Shown here piece after piece: positions 39,557 to 48,571 of a stretch of DNA of 64,000 bases. The notes beneath the pieces were generated by a model, which was not told where the DNA came from, did no database searches, and saw nothing but the letters and a program-made list of their open reading frames with translations. The stretch comes from 'Nostoc azollae' 0708. GTDB lineage: Bacteria > Cyanobacteriota > Cyanobacteriia > Cyanobacteriales > Nostocaceae. Numbering within the stretch: the stretch's first letter is position 1; each line of letters opens with the position of its first letter. The position numbers and the translations under genes were made by a program. Location: positions 310,001-374,000 of the forward strand of contig NC_014248.1 of NCBI RefSeq assembly GCF_000196515.1, in the 5' to 3' direction.

Positions 39557-40308
39557 ATGTATCAAACAGATCCACCACTTTCTGCTAAAGAAACATTACC
39601 AACAATGTATGTTCTTCCTAGTCAAGACCCGGAGGAAGCTGGTTTGCCAGATCAATTTCATTTATTCCAACCACAATTATTAGCAGAAACATTCAGACCC
39701 CCTATCTATCCTAGGGGCCAAATATTTACAGCTAGTGATATGAATCTTCATTATGATTCCCGTCATCCACTTTGGGATAAACGCCCAGATTGGTTTGCAG
39801 TTGTGGGTGTTCCTGATCTTTATAACAACAGAGATTTACGTTTAAGTTATGTTATGTAGCTTGGCAAGAAGCCGTTAATCCTTATATTGTCGTTGAATTA
39901 CTTTCACCAGGAACACAAAAATAAGATTTAGGTTCAACATTGCGAGATGTGGAAAAACCTCCTGGCAAATGGGAAGTTTACGAGCAAATTTTAAGAGTAC
40001 CCTATTAGGCTATATTTGACCATTATAAATCTGAGTTTAGAATGTTTCAGTTAACTGGCCCTCGTTATGCTGAAGTAAATTGATCAGATTTACGTTTTTG
40101 GATTCCAGAAATAGAATTAGGTTTAGGAGTGTGGCAAGGCAGTTATAAAAATGTAAATATGCTTTGGTTACGTTGGTATGATAAAGATGGTAATTGGGTT
40201 TTAACTCCCACAGAACAACAAAGACAAAAAGCAGAACAAGAAAGACAAAAAACTGAAAGATTAATTGGACAACTCCGTGGGCTTGGTGTTGAACCTGATT
40301 TAGATTAG
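39557..40308 (+). pseudogene. Uma2-family nuclease gene, decayed
   Basis: The first frame reads QDPEEAGLPDQFHLFQPQLL, AETFRPPIYPRGQIFTASDM, YDSRHPLWDKRPDWFAVVG and VPDLYNNRDLRLSY. A frameshift near 39850 leads to VAWQEAVNPYIVVELLSPGT, then TAA, DLGSTLRDVEKPPGKWEVYE and, after TAG and TGA codons, SDLRFWIPEIELGLGVWQGS, with a Gln-rich coiled coil at the end. 'P D...V......VVELLSP' is the catalytic Asp-Glu/Lys region of Uma2 (DUF820) proteins, a restriction-endonuclease-like fold abundant in cyanobacteria. One shift and three nonsense codons make it dead. A second Uma2 pseudogene is at 50.9 kb. Confidence 0.78.
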
Positions 40309-40490
40309 TTTTATTCAATCAAACTAAGTTCTTTTTTTTAACGCAGAGGTACGCGGAGGTACCCGCAGAGGTTCCCAGAGTGGAAATGTTTTTTCAGTCT
40401 TTCTTAATACCCTTTATTGAAACCTCAATAGCATTGCTATTTTGGTCAAATTAACTAGTACATTAGTAAAGAGCATATGAAAATACACTA

Positions 40491-41804
40491 ATGAATGCGA
40501 TGTCTAACGAAAAGACACAAAGTGTCTACGCATCTACCCTAGCATCTATTATTAATACAGAAAACGCTGTCTTACCTTGGGAAAAACTTGAACCCAGTCA
40601 GCAACAACACATCCAACAAGCAATAGACTCTCAAACCCATCCCAGTTGTATTGTTTATCCCCACACCCAAGCACAATTAGCCGCAGTTATAGCCACTGCT
40701 AACCGTAAGAAATGGTGTGTTCTTCCTTGTGGTAGTACCAGTAAACTCAATTGGGGTGGCCTAAGTAAGAATATTGATATTGTTGTCAGTACGGAACGCA
40801 TCAACCAACTGATAGAACACGCTGTTGGTGATTTAACTATCACCGTTGAAGCAGGAATAAAATTTGGCGAACTTCAGGAAATTTTAGCCAGATCTCGGCA
40901 AACTTTAGCTCTCGACCCGGCTTTTCCTAATTCTGCTACCATTGGTGGCATTGTTGCTACTGCTGATACAGGTTCTCTGCGTCAACGTTATGGTGGTGTG
41001 CGTGACCAACTTCTAGGTATAACTTTTGTGCGTGCTGATGGACAAATAGCCAAAGGGGGGGGAAGGGTAGTAAAAAATGTTGCTGGCTATGACTTGATGA
41101 AGTTGTTTACTGGTTCTTACGGTACATTAGGAATTATCAGCCAAGTCACTTTTCGAGTTTATCCCTTACCAGAAACGTCAGGAACAGTGGTGTTAACTGG
41201 AAAAGTTGAAGCCATATCCCAAGCTGTGACAATTCTCCAAGGTTCTGAGTTAACACCAACTCAAGCAGATTTGATATCAAATCAATTAGTTTTTCGCTTA
41301 GGTTTAGGTACAGGAGTAGGTTTGATTACCCGTTTCCAAAGTATTAGCGAAAGTGTGAAGGAACAGTCAAACCGACTTTTATCAGTTGGTGAACAATTGG
41401 GTTTACATGGGGCGATTTATTCAGGCGAAAATGAAGTTGAACTATGGCAACGATTACCAGAACAAATATATTCTAATGTTACATCTTCTCTCATTATTTG
41501 TAAAATAGGAGTAATGCCAACTACCGGAATAGAGGTTATTAATCAGATAAGTACCGGTTTAATTCACCTGAGCAGTGGTTTGGGTTTAGTAAGTCTGGAA
41601 AATGAAGATTTAGTTCTGACATTGCGTAATTTATGTCAATCTAATTGTGGATTTTTAGGTGTGTTGGCTGCATCAGTGGAAATCAAAAAAAGATTGGGTG
41701 TGTGGGGGTATACTGGTAATGCTTTACATATTATGCGGGGAATTAAGGAACAGTTTGATGGTAATTATATTTTAAGTCCTGGTCGGTTTGTGGGTGGGAT
41801 TTAA
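40491..41804 (+). CDS. glcE: Glycolate dehydrogenase FAD-binding subunit
   Basis: A 437-residue FAD-linked oxidase. The PCMH-type FAD domain shows KWCVLPCGSTSKLNWGGLSK, VGDLTITVEAGIKFGELQEI, FPNSATIGGIVATADTGSLR and RVVKNVAGYDLMKLFTGSYG. This is GlcE, which with GlcD and GlcF oxidises glycolate to glyoxylate in photorespiration. The iron-sulfur subunit gene glcF follows 191 bp downstream on the same strand; glcD is not in this window. An ATG is at 40491 with a second ATG (40500) close by. The gap before it holds only dispersed GCAGAGGT-type repeats. Confidence 0.88.
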   Translation: MNAMSNEKTQSVYASTLASIINTENAVLPWEKLEPSQQQHIQQAIDSQTHPSCIVYPHTQAQLAAVIATANRKKWCVLPCGSTSKLNWGGLSKNIDIVVSTERINQLIEHAVGDLTITVEAGIKFGELQEILARSRQTLALDPAFPNSATIGGIVATADTGSLRQRYGGVRDQLLGITFVRADGQIAKGGGRVVKNVAGYDLMKLFTGSYGTLGIISQVTFRVYPLPETSGTVVLTGKVEAISQAVTILQGSELTPTQADLISNQLVFRLGLGTGVGLITRFQSISESVKEQSNRLLSVGEQLGLHGAIYSGENEVELWQRLPEQIYSNVTSSLIICKIGVMPTTGIEVINQISTGLIHLSSGLGLVSLENEDLVLTLRNLCQSNCGFLGVLAASVEIKKRLGVWGYTGNALHIMRGIKEQFDGNYILSPGRFVGGI

Positions 41805-41995
41805 GATTTAAGATAACGAACCACAGAGGCACAGAGAACGTAAGAATTTAGTAGTCAGGAGTCAGAATGTTTGAGAAATTGGTCAATTATCAAATAGGTA
41901 TTTTTGGCTTTAGGCTGAAAAAGTTGACTACTGATAGCTGATAGCTGATAGCTGAATGCTCCCAGAGAACACAGAGGTAAAGAGAGGAAAGAGAA
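41805..41995. repeat. Gap with TGATAGC heptamer run
   Basis: Between glcE and glcF. Contains a run of TGATAGC units (about 41930-41957) and GCACAGAGA-type dispersed repeats. The glcF ribosome-binding site lies at its end (GGAAAGAGAAATG). Confidence 0.6.
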
Positions 41996-43345
41996 ATGCA
42001 AGTTTCAGATGGTGGTGTTAATAATGTTGCTAGTATTAAGAATCTAAAAGGGTTTGATGAAAGTCATCCTCCTGATCCGAAGTTGATTGATAGTTGTGTG
42101 CATTGTGGTTTTTGTTTGTCTACTTGTCCTAGTTATCGAGTGTTAGGAAAGGAGATGGACTCACCAAGGGGACGCATCTATTTAATGGATGCAATTAATG
42201 AGGGTAGAATTGCACTGAATACGGTAACTATTGAACATTTTGATTCTTGTTTAGGTTGTCTTGCTTGTGTGTCAACTTGCCCTTCTGGTGTGCAGTATGA
42301 TAAATTAATTTCGGCAACTCGCCATCAGGTGGAAAGGAATTATAACCGCAGTTTACCTGATAAGTTAGTGCGAAAATTGATTTTTTCTTTGTTTCCTAAT
42401 CCTGATATTTTAAGAATTTTACTTTTTCCCTTATTGGTTTATCAAAAGTTGGGAGTTTCTAAATTATTGCAGGCTACTGGGTTAATTAAAGCTATATCTC
42501 CCCGGTTAGCAGCAATGGAATCTATGTTACCAGAAATTACTCTCCAATGTTTTCAAGATAATTTACCGGATGTAATTCCTGCTAAAGGTGACAAAAGATA
42601 TCGTGTTGGGGTGATTTTGGGATGTGTGCAACGATTGTTTTTCTCTCCTGTGAATGAAGCAACGGTGAGGGTTTTAACTGCAAATGGTTGTCAAGTGGTA
42701 ATTCCTAAATCTCAAGGTTGTTGTGCTGCACTTCCTGAACACCAAGGACAAACGGAACAAGCGCAAGCTTTAGCAAGACAAATGATTGATAGTTTTGCTG
42801 ATACAAATGTGGATTTTATAATTATTAATGCTGCTGGTTGTGGTCATACTTTAAAAGAATATGGTCGTATTTTAGCCGATGACCAAGAGTATGCAGAGAA
42901 AGCTAAAGCTTTTGCAGCTAAAGTTAAAGATGCACAGGAGTTTTTAGCCAATGTTGGTTTAACTGCTAAACTTTCACCATTAGCTGATAAACATTTAACT
43001 TTAGTTAATCAAGATGCCTGTCATTTATTGCATGGACAAAAGATTAGTGTCCAACCCCGTCAGTTGTTAAGAAAAATTCCGGGTGTGAATTTAAGAGAAC
43101 CAATAGATGCGGCTTTGTGTTGTGGTAGTGCTGGTGTTTATAATATGTTGCAACCGGAAGTTGCTGAGGAATTAGGTAAACAAAAAGTGCAGTATTTATT
43201 AAATACAGGTGCTGATTTAATTGCTTCTGCAAATCCTGGTTGTACTTTGCAAATTAGGAAATATTTGCCTGGACAGAATATATCAGTAATGCACCCGATG
43301 GAATTGTTAGATTATTCTATTCGCGGAGAGAAGTTGAAATTGTAA
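41996..43345 (+). CDS. glcF: Glycolate dehydrogenase iron-sulfur subunit
   Basis: A 449-residue protein with two 4Fe-4S ferredoxin motifs, CVHCGFCLSTCPSYRVLG and CLGCLACVSTCPSGVQYD, and two CCG cysteine-rich domains (GCCAALPEHQGQ and CCGSAGVYNM). This is GlcF, which takes electrons from the flavin subunits of glycolate dehydrogenase, probably passing them to quinone. It follows glcE and is followed, 105 bp on, by ackA. The AGAGGAAAGAG before the ATG is a plausible ribosome-binding site. Confidence 0.9.
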   Translation: MQVSDGGVNNVASIKNLKGFDESHPPDPKLIDSCVHCGFCLSTCPSYRVLGKEMDSPRGRIYLMDAINEGRIALNTVTIEHFDSCLGCLACVSTCPSGVQYDKLISATRHQVERNYNRSLPDKLVRKLIFSLFPNPDILRILLFPLLVYQKLGVSKLLQATGLIKAISPRLAAMESMLPEITLQCFQDNLPDVIPAKGDKRYRVGVILGCVQRLFFSPVNEATVRVLTANGCQVVIPKSQGCCAALPEHQGQTEQAQALARQMIDSFADTNVDFIIINAAGCGHTLKEYGRILADDQEYAEKAKAFAAKVKDAQEFLANVGLTAKLSPLADKHLTLVNQDACHLLHGQKISVQPRQLLRKIPGVNLREPIDAALCCGSAGVYNMLQPEVAEELGKQKVQYLLNTGADLIASANPGCTLQIRKYLPGQNISVMHPMELLDYSIRGEKLKL

Positions 43346-43450
43346 AATCCTATATGCTCACCTCTACAATATCTCCAATTTCTATAAAAACTTGGGGATT
43401 TTGATAGCATAACGTGACATCATAAAACAGGTTATATTTTCTATGATTTT

Positions 43451-44668
43451 ATGAAAATACTAGTCCTAAATGCTGGTTCAAGTAGCCAAAAAAGTTGTTT
43501 ATATGAAATTCCTGATGCAAATCTACCTAAGGAAGTTCTGCAACCTCTTTGGGAGGGAAAAGTTGACTGGAATCAAGAACGGAATGAGCCAGAAATTGAG
43601 GTAAAAACAGCAACTGGGGCGGTCCTACAAGAATCCATTGATGGTGACTCCCGTGCAGTGCAGGTCGCTTATATGCTGGATACTCTGACTCGTGGTGCGA
43701 CTCAAGTAATCCGTCAATTATCGGAGATTGATGTAGTGGGACATCGTGTGGTACACGGTGGATTATATTACCGACATAGTGTAGTAATTACTGAGGATAT
43801 CAAAAAGGCGATTACACACCTTTCTCCCCTAGCACCAGCACATAATCCAGCCGCTGTTGAAGGCATAGAAGCTATTAAGAAAAGTCTAGGAACTATCACA
43901 CAAGTAGCAGTATTTGATACTAGTTTTCACAGCACCTTACCTGATGCAGCTGCAATCTATCCCGGTGCTTATGAATGGGTAGAACAAGGTATCCGTCGCT
44001 ACGGCTTTCATGGTATAAGTCACCAATACTGTGCCAACCGTGCAGCGCAAATTCTCAACCGAGATTTAACATCATTGCGGTTAATAACCTGCCATTTAGG
44101 TAACGGTTGTTCTTTGGCTGCTATTAAAAATGCTAAAAGTGTTGATACAACAATGGGTTTCACACCCTTAGATGGTTTAATGATGGGTAGTCGTTCTGGT
44201 TCCATTGATCCAGGGATTCTCATTCACTTGCTACGTCAATCTGATTACTCGGTTGAAGAGTTAGATTATGTGTTAAATAAAACTTCTGGATTAAAGGGAA
44301 TTTCGGGGATCTCTGGCGATTTACGGGAAATCATGACAGCCATTAACCAAGGTAGCGAGCGCGCCCAACTGGCTTATGATATATACGTGCATCGTTTGCA
44401 GACTGGTATCGGTTCTATGCTGGCTAGTTTAGGAGGATTGGATGCGTTAGTATTCACCGCTGGAGTAGGGGAAAAATCCCCAGGAATTCGCCAATCGGCT
44501 TGTGAGGCTTGGGAATTTTTAGGACTGAAAATAGACCCAGAAAAAAATCAACAGCAGCCAGTTGATGTAGATATTGCTACACTTGATTCTAATGTGCGAA
44601 TATTAGTTATACACACTCAAGAAGATTGGGAAATCGCTCAACAATGTTGGCATTTATTACAAGAGTAA
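43451..44668 (+). CDS. ackA: Acetate kinase
   Basis: A 405-residue ASKHA-fold kinase. MKILVLNAGSSSQKSCLYEI is the first phosphate loop; HRVVHGGLYYRHSVVI, VFDTSFHSTLPDAA, RRYGFHGISHQYC and CHLGNGCSLAAI carry catalytic Arg, Asp, His and phosphate-binding residues, and FTAGVGEKSPGIR closes the site. It interconverts acetate and acetyl phosphate. A phosphotransacetylase gene is not visible nearby. It lies in the plus-strand run glcE-glcF-ackA. Confidence 0.95.
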   Translation: MKILVLNAGSSSQKSCLYEIPDANLPKEVLQPLWEGKVDWNQERNEPEIEVKTATGAVLQESIDGDSRAVQVAYMLDTLTRGATQVIRQLSEIDVVGHRVVHGGLYYRHSVVITEDIKKAITHLSPLAPAHNPAAVEGIEAIKKSLGTITQVAVFDTSFHSTLPDAAAIYPGAYEWVEQGIRRYGFHGISHQYCANRAAQILNRDLTSLRLITCHLGNGCSLAAIKNAKSVDTTMGFTPLDGLMMGSRSGSIDPGILIHLLRQSDYSVEELDYVLNKTSGLKGISGISGDLREIMTAINQGSERAQLAYDIYVHRLQTGIGSMLASLGGLDALVFTAGVGEKSPGIRQSACEAWEFLGLKIDPEKNQQQPVDVDIATLDSNVRILVIHTQEDWEIAQQCWHLLQE

Positions 44669-44693
44669 AAAATATCATTTTCAACATTTGAAT

Positions 44694-45479
44694 ATGTTCT
44701 TATCTCGTGAATTTATTATTACCCCTTTGGTAGCTTGTTTCTGCATTGTAGGAATTAGCTTCAGTCAATTACCCAGACTACACAAATTGTTAAATAGCAA
44801 AGAATCTATGTCTGTGGAAGCTTTAGAAAGAGAACAGGAAAAAGAACGTTTTCGTCTGGGTTTACTCCAAGAAATACCCACTTTTGGTTACGATAATATA
44901 ATTGCTAACTGGGTATATGTAGATTTTTTGCAATACTTTGGTGATAATGAAGTCAGAGATAAAATAGGTTATACTTTAAGCCCAGAATTTTTTGAAGTTG
45001 TCCTCAAACGTGACCCTAAATTTTTAGAAGCTTATCTTGGTCTTTTTGTCAGCACTTCTTTATATGCAGGTATGCCAGAAAGAACTATTGCTATTATGGA
45101 CAACGGCTTAAAATCAATGTCTCCTAACTTGCCAGCAAAATCTTATTATATCTGGCGTTATAAAGGCACAGATGAGCTATTATTTTTAGGTGACTCCCAA
45201 GCAGCAAGAAAATCTTTTTTGCAAGCAGCAGAATGGGCTAGTAAATATGATGATCAAGAAAGTAAAAATGTAGTTTTTATCTCCCAAAAAACAGCAGAGT
45301 TTCTTCGAAATAATCCTGATAGTAAGTTTGCCAGAATTGCGACTTGGACAATGGTATTACAAAATAATGTAGATGAGAGAAATCGGAAACGAGCAATTAA
45401 AGAAATTGAAAATCTCCGAGGTAAAGTCGTGATTAACTCTAATGGAGTACCTGCTGTCATCTTACCTGAAAAAGATTAG
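44694..45479 (+). CDS. Membrane-anchored tetratricopeptide-like protein
   Basis: About 261 residues from the ATG at 44694. One N-terminal membrane span (IITPLVACFCIVGISF) and then a helical, TPR-like region: YVDFLQYFGDNEVRDKIGY, RDPKFLEAYLGLFVSTSLYA, DSQAARKSFLQAAEWASKYD. It resembles conserved cyanobacterial proteins of unknown function; I do not recall a name. The start lies 25 bp after the ackA stop, so cotranscription is likely. The end is followed by the dispersed palindromic repeat at 45.5 kb. Confidence 0.72.
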   Translation: MFLSREFIITPLVACFCIVGISFSQLPRLHKLLNSKESMSVEALEREQEKERFRLGLLQEIPTFGYDNIIANWVYVDFLQYFGDNEVRDKIGYTLSPEFFEVVLKRDPKFLEAYLGLFVSTSLYAGMPERTIAIMDNGLKSMSPNLPAKSYYIWRYKGTDELLFLGDSQAARKSFLQAAEWASKYDDQESKNVVFISQKTAEFLRNNPDSKFARIATWTMVLQNNVDERNRKRAIKEIENLRGKVVINSNGVPAVILPEKD

Positions 45480-45519
45480 ATTTTAGGTGAACTCCACAAA
45501 AACAAATGCCCAATGTCAT

Positions 45520-45610
45520 TCTGAAGGTTCGCGGAGCGTCTCTAAAAGAGATAGTGAAGAATCTCCGAGATGCTTCTTTTGCCTATGGCTTACGCCACGC
45601 TTCGCGACCG
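45520..45610. repeat. Dispersed palindromic repeat (copy 1)
   Basis: Contains GTTCGCGGAGCGTCTC and TATGGCTTACGCCACGCTTC. The 22-base core at 45584-45605 recurs exactly at 51699-51720. The element carries several GCG/CGC palindromes typical of cyanobacterial iterated repeats. It lies in the upstream region of the pabC-like gene; its internal ATG gives a false N-terminal extension (MAYATLR). Confidence 0.75.
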
Positions 45611-45704
45611 TTATACTCAGCATAACAAGATAGGAGCATTTATTTTGTTTGTGGCTTACTCTAGTTGTCAGTTGTCACTGGTTACGTTCTTCCCAGTCCC
45701 CTTT

Positions 45705-46496
45705 ATGTATTGGTATTGTAACAAATTAATAGAATCACAAAAGCTGGAATTAGATATTAATGATCCAGGTTTGATTTATGGAGCTACGGTTTTTACAACC
45801 TTACGAGTTTATGATCATTCTCTTGATCATAATTTAACTAATTGGCAAGCCCATTGTTCCCGTCTGCAATTTAGTTTACAAACCTTTGATTGGACAGAAC
45901 CAGATTGGGATTTTGTGCGTCAAGGTGCAGAAATTCTTTTACAACATTTTCCCGTTCTCAGAATTACTATTTTCCCCGATGGTCGAGAATGGATCACAGG
46001 CAGATTATTACCAGAAAACTTGACCCAAAAGCAAAAACATGGTATAATAGCCACTCTTACCAATGGAGAATTTGCCCGCTCTCTCCCCAGTCATAAAACC
46101 GGCAATTACTTGAGTGCTTGGTTAGCAAGAAATATTGTACAGTCTTCAAAAGCCGAAGAAGTGATTTTAATAGATTGTGAGGGAAATTGGCTAGAAACCA
46201 GTACCGGCAATCTTTGGGGATGGAAAGAAGAGAGTTGGTGGACACCACCGTTAACAGTGGGAATTTTACCTGGAATTGAGCGATCGCACATCATCACCCA
46301 TCTAGAAAAGCGTCAAACTACCATCCAGCAGCAACTCTGGACACCAGAACTAGTCAAAAAATTAGAAGCGATCTCCTACACTAATAGTGTCGTAGAGATA
46401 ATTCCGATCCATACCGTACAACAGCCGATAGGATCGTTAGAATATAATCCTTACCATCCTTGTTATTCACAACTTAAAGGATTATTTCTACCATGA
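45705..46496 (+). CDS. pabC: Class IV aminotransferase, aminodeoxychorismate lyase-like
   Basis: About 263 residues from the ATG at 45705. PLP-fold class IV features: LIYGATVFTTLRVYDHSLDH, NWQAHCSRLQFSLQTF, SHKTGNYLSAWLARNIVQSS (catalytic Lys in HKTGNY), ETSTGNLWGWKE and VGILPGIERSHI. It is short and lacks branched-chain-aminotransferase hallmarks, so 4-amino-4-deoxychorismate lyase, which makes para-aminobenzoate, is the best guess; D-amino-acid transaminase is an alternative. An upstream in-frame ORF start at 45570 lies in repeat sequence and is not real. Confidence 0.68.
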   Translation: MYWYCNKLIESQKLELDINDPGLIYGATVFTTLRVYDHSLDHNLTNWQAHCSRLQFSLQTFDWTEPDWDFVRQGAEILLQHFPVLRITIFPDGREWITGRLLPENLTQKQKHGIIATLTNGEFARSLPSHKTGNYLSAWLARNIVQSSKAEEVILIDCEGNWLETSTGNLWGWKEESWWTPPLTVGILPGIERSHIITHLEKRQTTIQQQLWTPELVKKLEAISYTNSVVEIIPIHTVQQPIGSLEYNPYHPCYSQLKGLFLP

Positions 46497-46611
46497 CAGG
46501 AATGCCATTTTGGTATATCTTAAGATAAGTTAACATAATTCTCATAATGCCCTCTCTTAAATTTTAGAGAAGTTACACTAACGCACAAAAGATACAGGAG
46601 GATAGACCTCA

Positions 46612-48453
46612 GTGAATAAAAGATGGAGAAATACAGGGCTATATGCGCTGTTATTTATAGTTGTAATTGCTTTAGGGACTGCGTTTTTTGACAACCAACC
46701 CCCACAAGTAGAAACATGGCGTTACAGTCAATTTATTCAAGAAGTTGAAAGCGGTAGAGTAGAAAAGGTCAGTCTCAGTTCAGACCGTTCTACAGCAATG
46801 GTTACGCCTAAATATGACCCCAATAAAAAGCGCGTCACCTTAGTTAACGATCCAGACTTAATCAATACACTGACTACTAAAGGTGTTGATATTGCGGTAT
46901 TACCCCAAACCGATGAAGGATTTTGGTTTAAAGCACTCAGCAGTTTATTTTTCCCTGTATTACTTCTAGTTGGTTTATTTTTTTTATTGCGTCGCGCTCA
47001 AAGTGGACCCGGTAGCCAAGCAATGAACTTTGGTAAATCTAAAGCCAGAGTCCAAATGGAACCCCAAACCCAAGTAACATTTGGTGATGTTGCTGGTATT
47101 GACCAAGCCAAACTGGAATTAAACGAAGTAGTAGACTTTTTGAAAAACGCCGATCGCTTTACCGCCGTTGGTGCAAAAATTCCTAAAGGTGTATTATTAG
47201 TTGGACCTCCTGGTACTGGTAAAACCCTCCTCGCACGTGCGGTAGCAGGAGAAGCTGGTGTACCCTTCTTCTCAATCTCCGGTTCTGAGTTTGTAGAAAT
47301 GTTCGTTGGTGTGGGTGCTTCCCGGGTCCGGGACTTATTTGAACAAGCTAAAACCAACGCTCCCTGTATCGTCTTCATTGATGAAATTGATGCAGTAGGT
47401 CGTCAACGGGGTGCTGGTTTAGGTGGTGGTAACGACGAACGGGAACAAACCCTCAACCAGTTACTCACCGAAATGGATGGTTTTGAAGGTAACACCGGCA
47501 TCATCATCATTGCTGCTACCAATCGTCCTGACGTACTAGACGCAGCTTTATTGCGTCCCGGTCGTTTTGACCGTCAAGTGGTGGTAGACCGTCCTGACTA
47601 CGGTGGACGCAGCGAAATTCTTAAAGTTCACGCACGGGGTAAAACCTTATCCAAAGATGTGGACTTGGATAAAATCGCTCGTCGTACCCCTGGTTTCACC
47701 GGTGCAGATTTATCCAACCTGTTGAACGAAGCCGCAATTTTAGCAGCACGTCGCAACTTAACCGAAATTTCGATGGATGAAATCAATGATGCCATCGACC
47801 GTGTATTAGCTGGACCAGAGAAGAAAGACCGAGTAATGAGCGAAAAACGCAAAACCTTGGTTGCATATCACGAAGCTGGTCACGCTTTAGTTGGTGCATT
47901 GATGCCTGACTATGACCCCGTACAAAAGATTAGCATTATTCCCCGTGGTCGTGCTGGTGGTTTAACTTGGTTTACCCCTAGCGAAGACCGCATGGATACA
48001 GGTTTATATAGCCGTGCTTATCTAGAAAATCAGATGGCTGTAGCTTTGGGTGGACGTTTAGCTGAAGAAATAATCTTTGGTGAAGAAGAAGTTACCACCG
48101 GTGCTTCCAACGACTTGCAACAAGTAGCGAGAGTTGCTAGACAAATGATAACTCGCTTTGGGATGAGTGATCGCTTGGGTCCAGTTGCTTTGGGTCGTCA
48201 ACAAGGTAATATGTTCCTCGGTCGAGATATCATGTCTGAGCGTGACTTCTCCGAAGAAACCGCAGCTGCAATTGATGAAGAAGTTCGTAAATTAGTAGAT
48301 GTAGCTTACGCACGCGCTAAGGAAGTATTAGTGAACAACCGCCACATTTTGGATGAAATCGCGCAAATGCTGATTGATAAAGAAACAGTTGACGCTGATG
48401 AATTGCAAGAGGTTCTAGCGAATAACGATGTGAAAACTGCTGCTTTTGCATAG
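46612..48453 (+). CDS. ftsH: ATP-dependent zinc metalloprotease FtsH
   Basis: A 613-residue membrane AAA protease. Transmembrane segments are at residues about 10-27 and 103-122, with a short lumenal/periplasmic loop between. The AAA domain has [20 protein letters not shown] (Walker A), [15 protein letters not shown] (Walker B) and the second region of homology ([20 protein letters not shown]). The zinc site is [10 protein letters not shown] with a third ligand Asp around 500. In cyanobacteria FtsH complexes degrade damaged D1 of photosystem II; which paralogue this is cannot be told. The start is GTG, with AGGAGG ten bases upstream; a terminator follows. Confidence 0.96.
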   Translation: MNKRWRNTGLYALLFIVVIALGTAFFDNQPPQVETWRYSQFIQEVESGRVEKVSLSSDRSTAMVTPKYDPNKKRVTLVNDPDLINTLTTKGVDIAVLPQTDEGFWFKALSSLFFPVLLLVGLFFLLRRAQSGPGSQAMNFGKSKARVQMEPQTQVTFGDVAGIDQAKLELNEVVDFLKNADRFTAVGAKIPKGVLLVGPPGTGKTLLARAVAGEAGVPFFSISGSEFVEMFVGVGASRVRDLFEQAKTNAPCIVFIDEIDAVGRQRGAGLGGGNDEREQTLNQLLTEMDGFEGNTGIIIIAATNRPDVLDAALLRPGRFDRQVVVDRPDYGGRSEILKVHARGKTLSKDVDLDKIARRTPGFTGADLSNLLNEAAILAARRNLTEISMDEINDAIDRVLAGPEKKDRVMSEKRKTLVAYHEAGHALVGALMPDYDPVQKISIIPRGRAGGLTWFTPSEDRMDTGLYSRAYLENQMAVALGGRLAEEIIFGEEEVTTGASNDLQQVARVARQMITRFGMSDRLGPVALGRQQGNMFLGRDIMSERDFSEETAAAIDEEVRKLVDVAYARAKEVLVNNRHILDEIAQMLIDKETVDADELQEVLANNDVKTAAFA

Positions 48454-48483
48454 TTTTTAGTTGGTTTTTAAGACTTTTATAAG

Positions 48484-48528
48484 ATTGGGGTAATTCTGGG
48501 CTTTCTGGAGTTACTCCAATTTTTTTTG
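48484..48528 (+). terminator. Rho-independent terminator after ftsH
   Basis: ATTGGGGTAA pairs with TTACTCCAAT (one G-T pair) around a 17-base loop, followed by eight Ts. It starts 31 bp after the stop. Confidence 0.8.
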
Positions 48529-48571
48529 AGCTAGGCTAATACCAAAATACAAAGAGAACAGGTATCAAATT

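Noticed and set aside
45570-45704. Long N-terminal extension of the pabC-like protein
   Set aside because: It translates the dispersed palindromic repeat; the conserved fold starts at the ATG at 45705.
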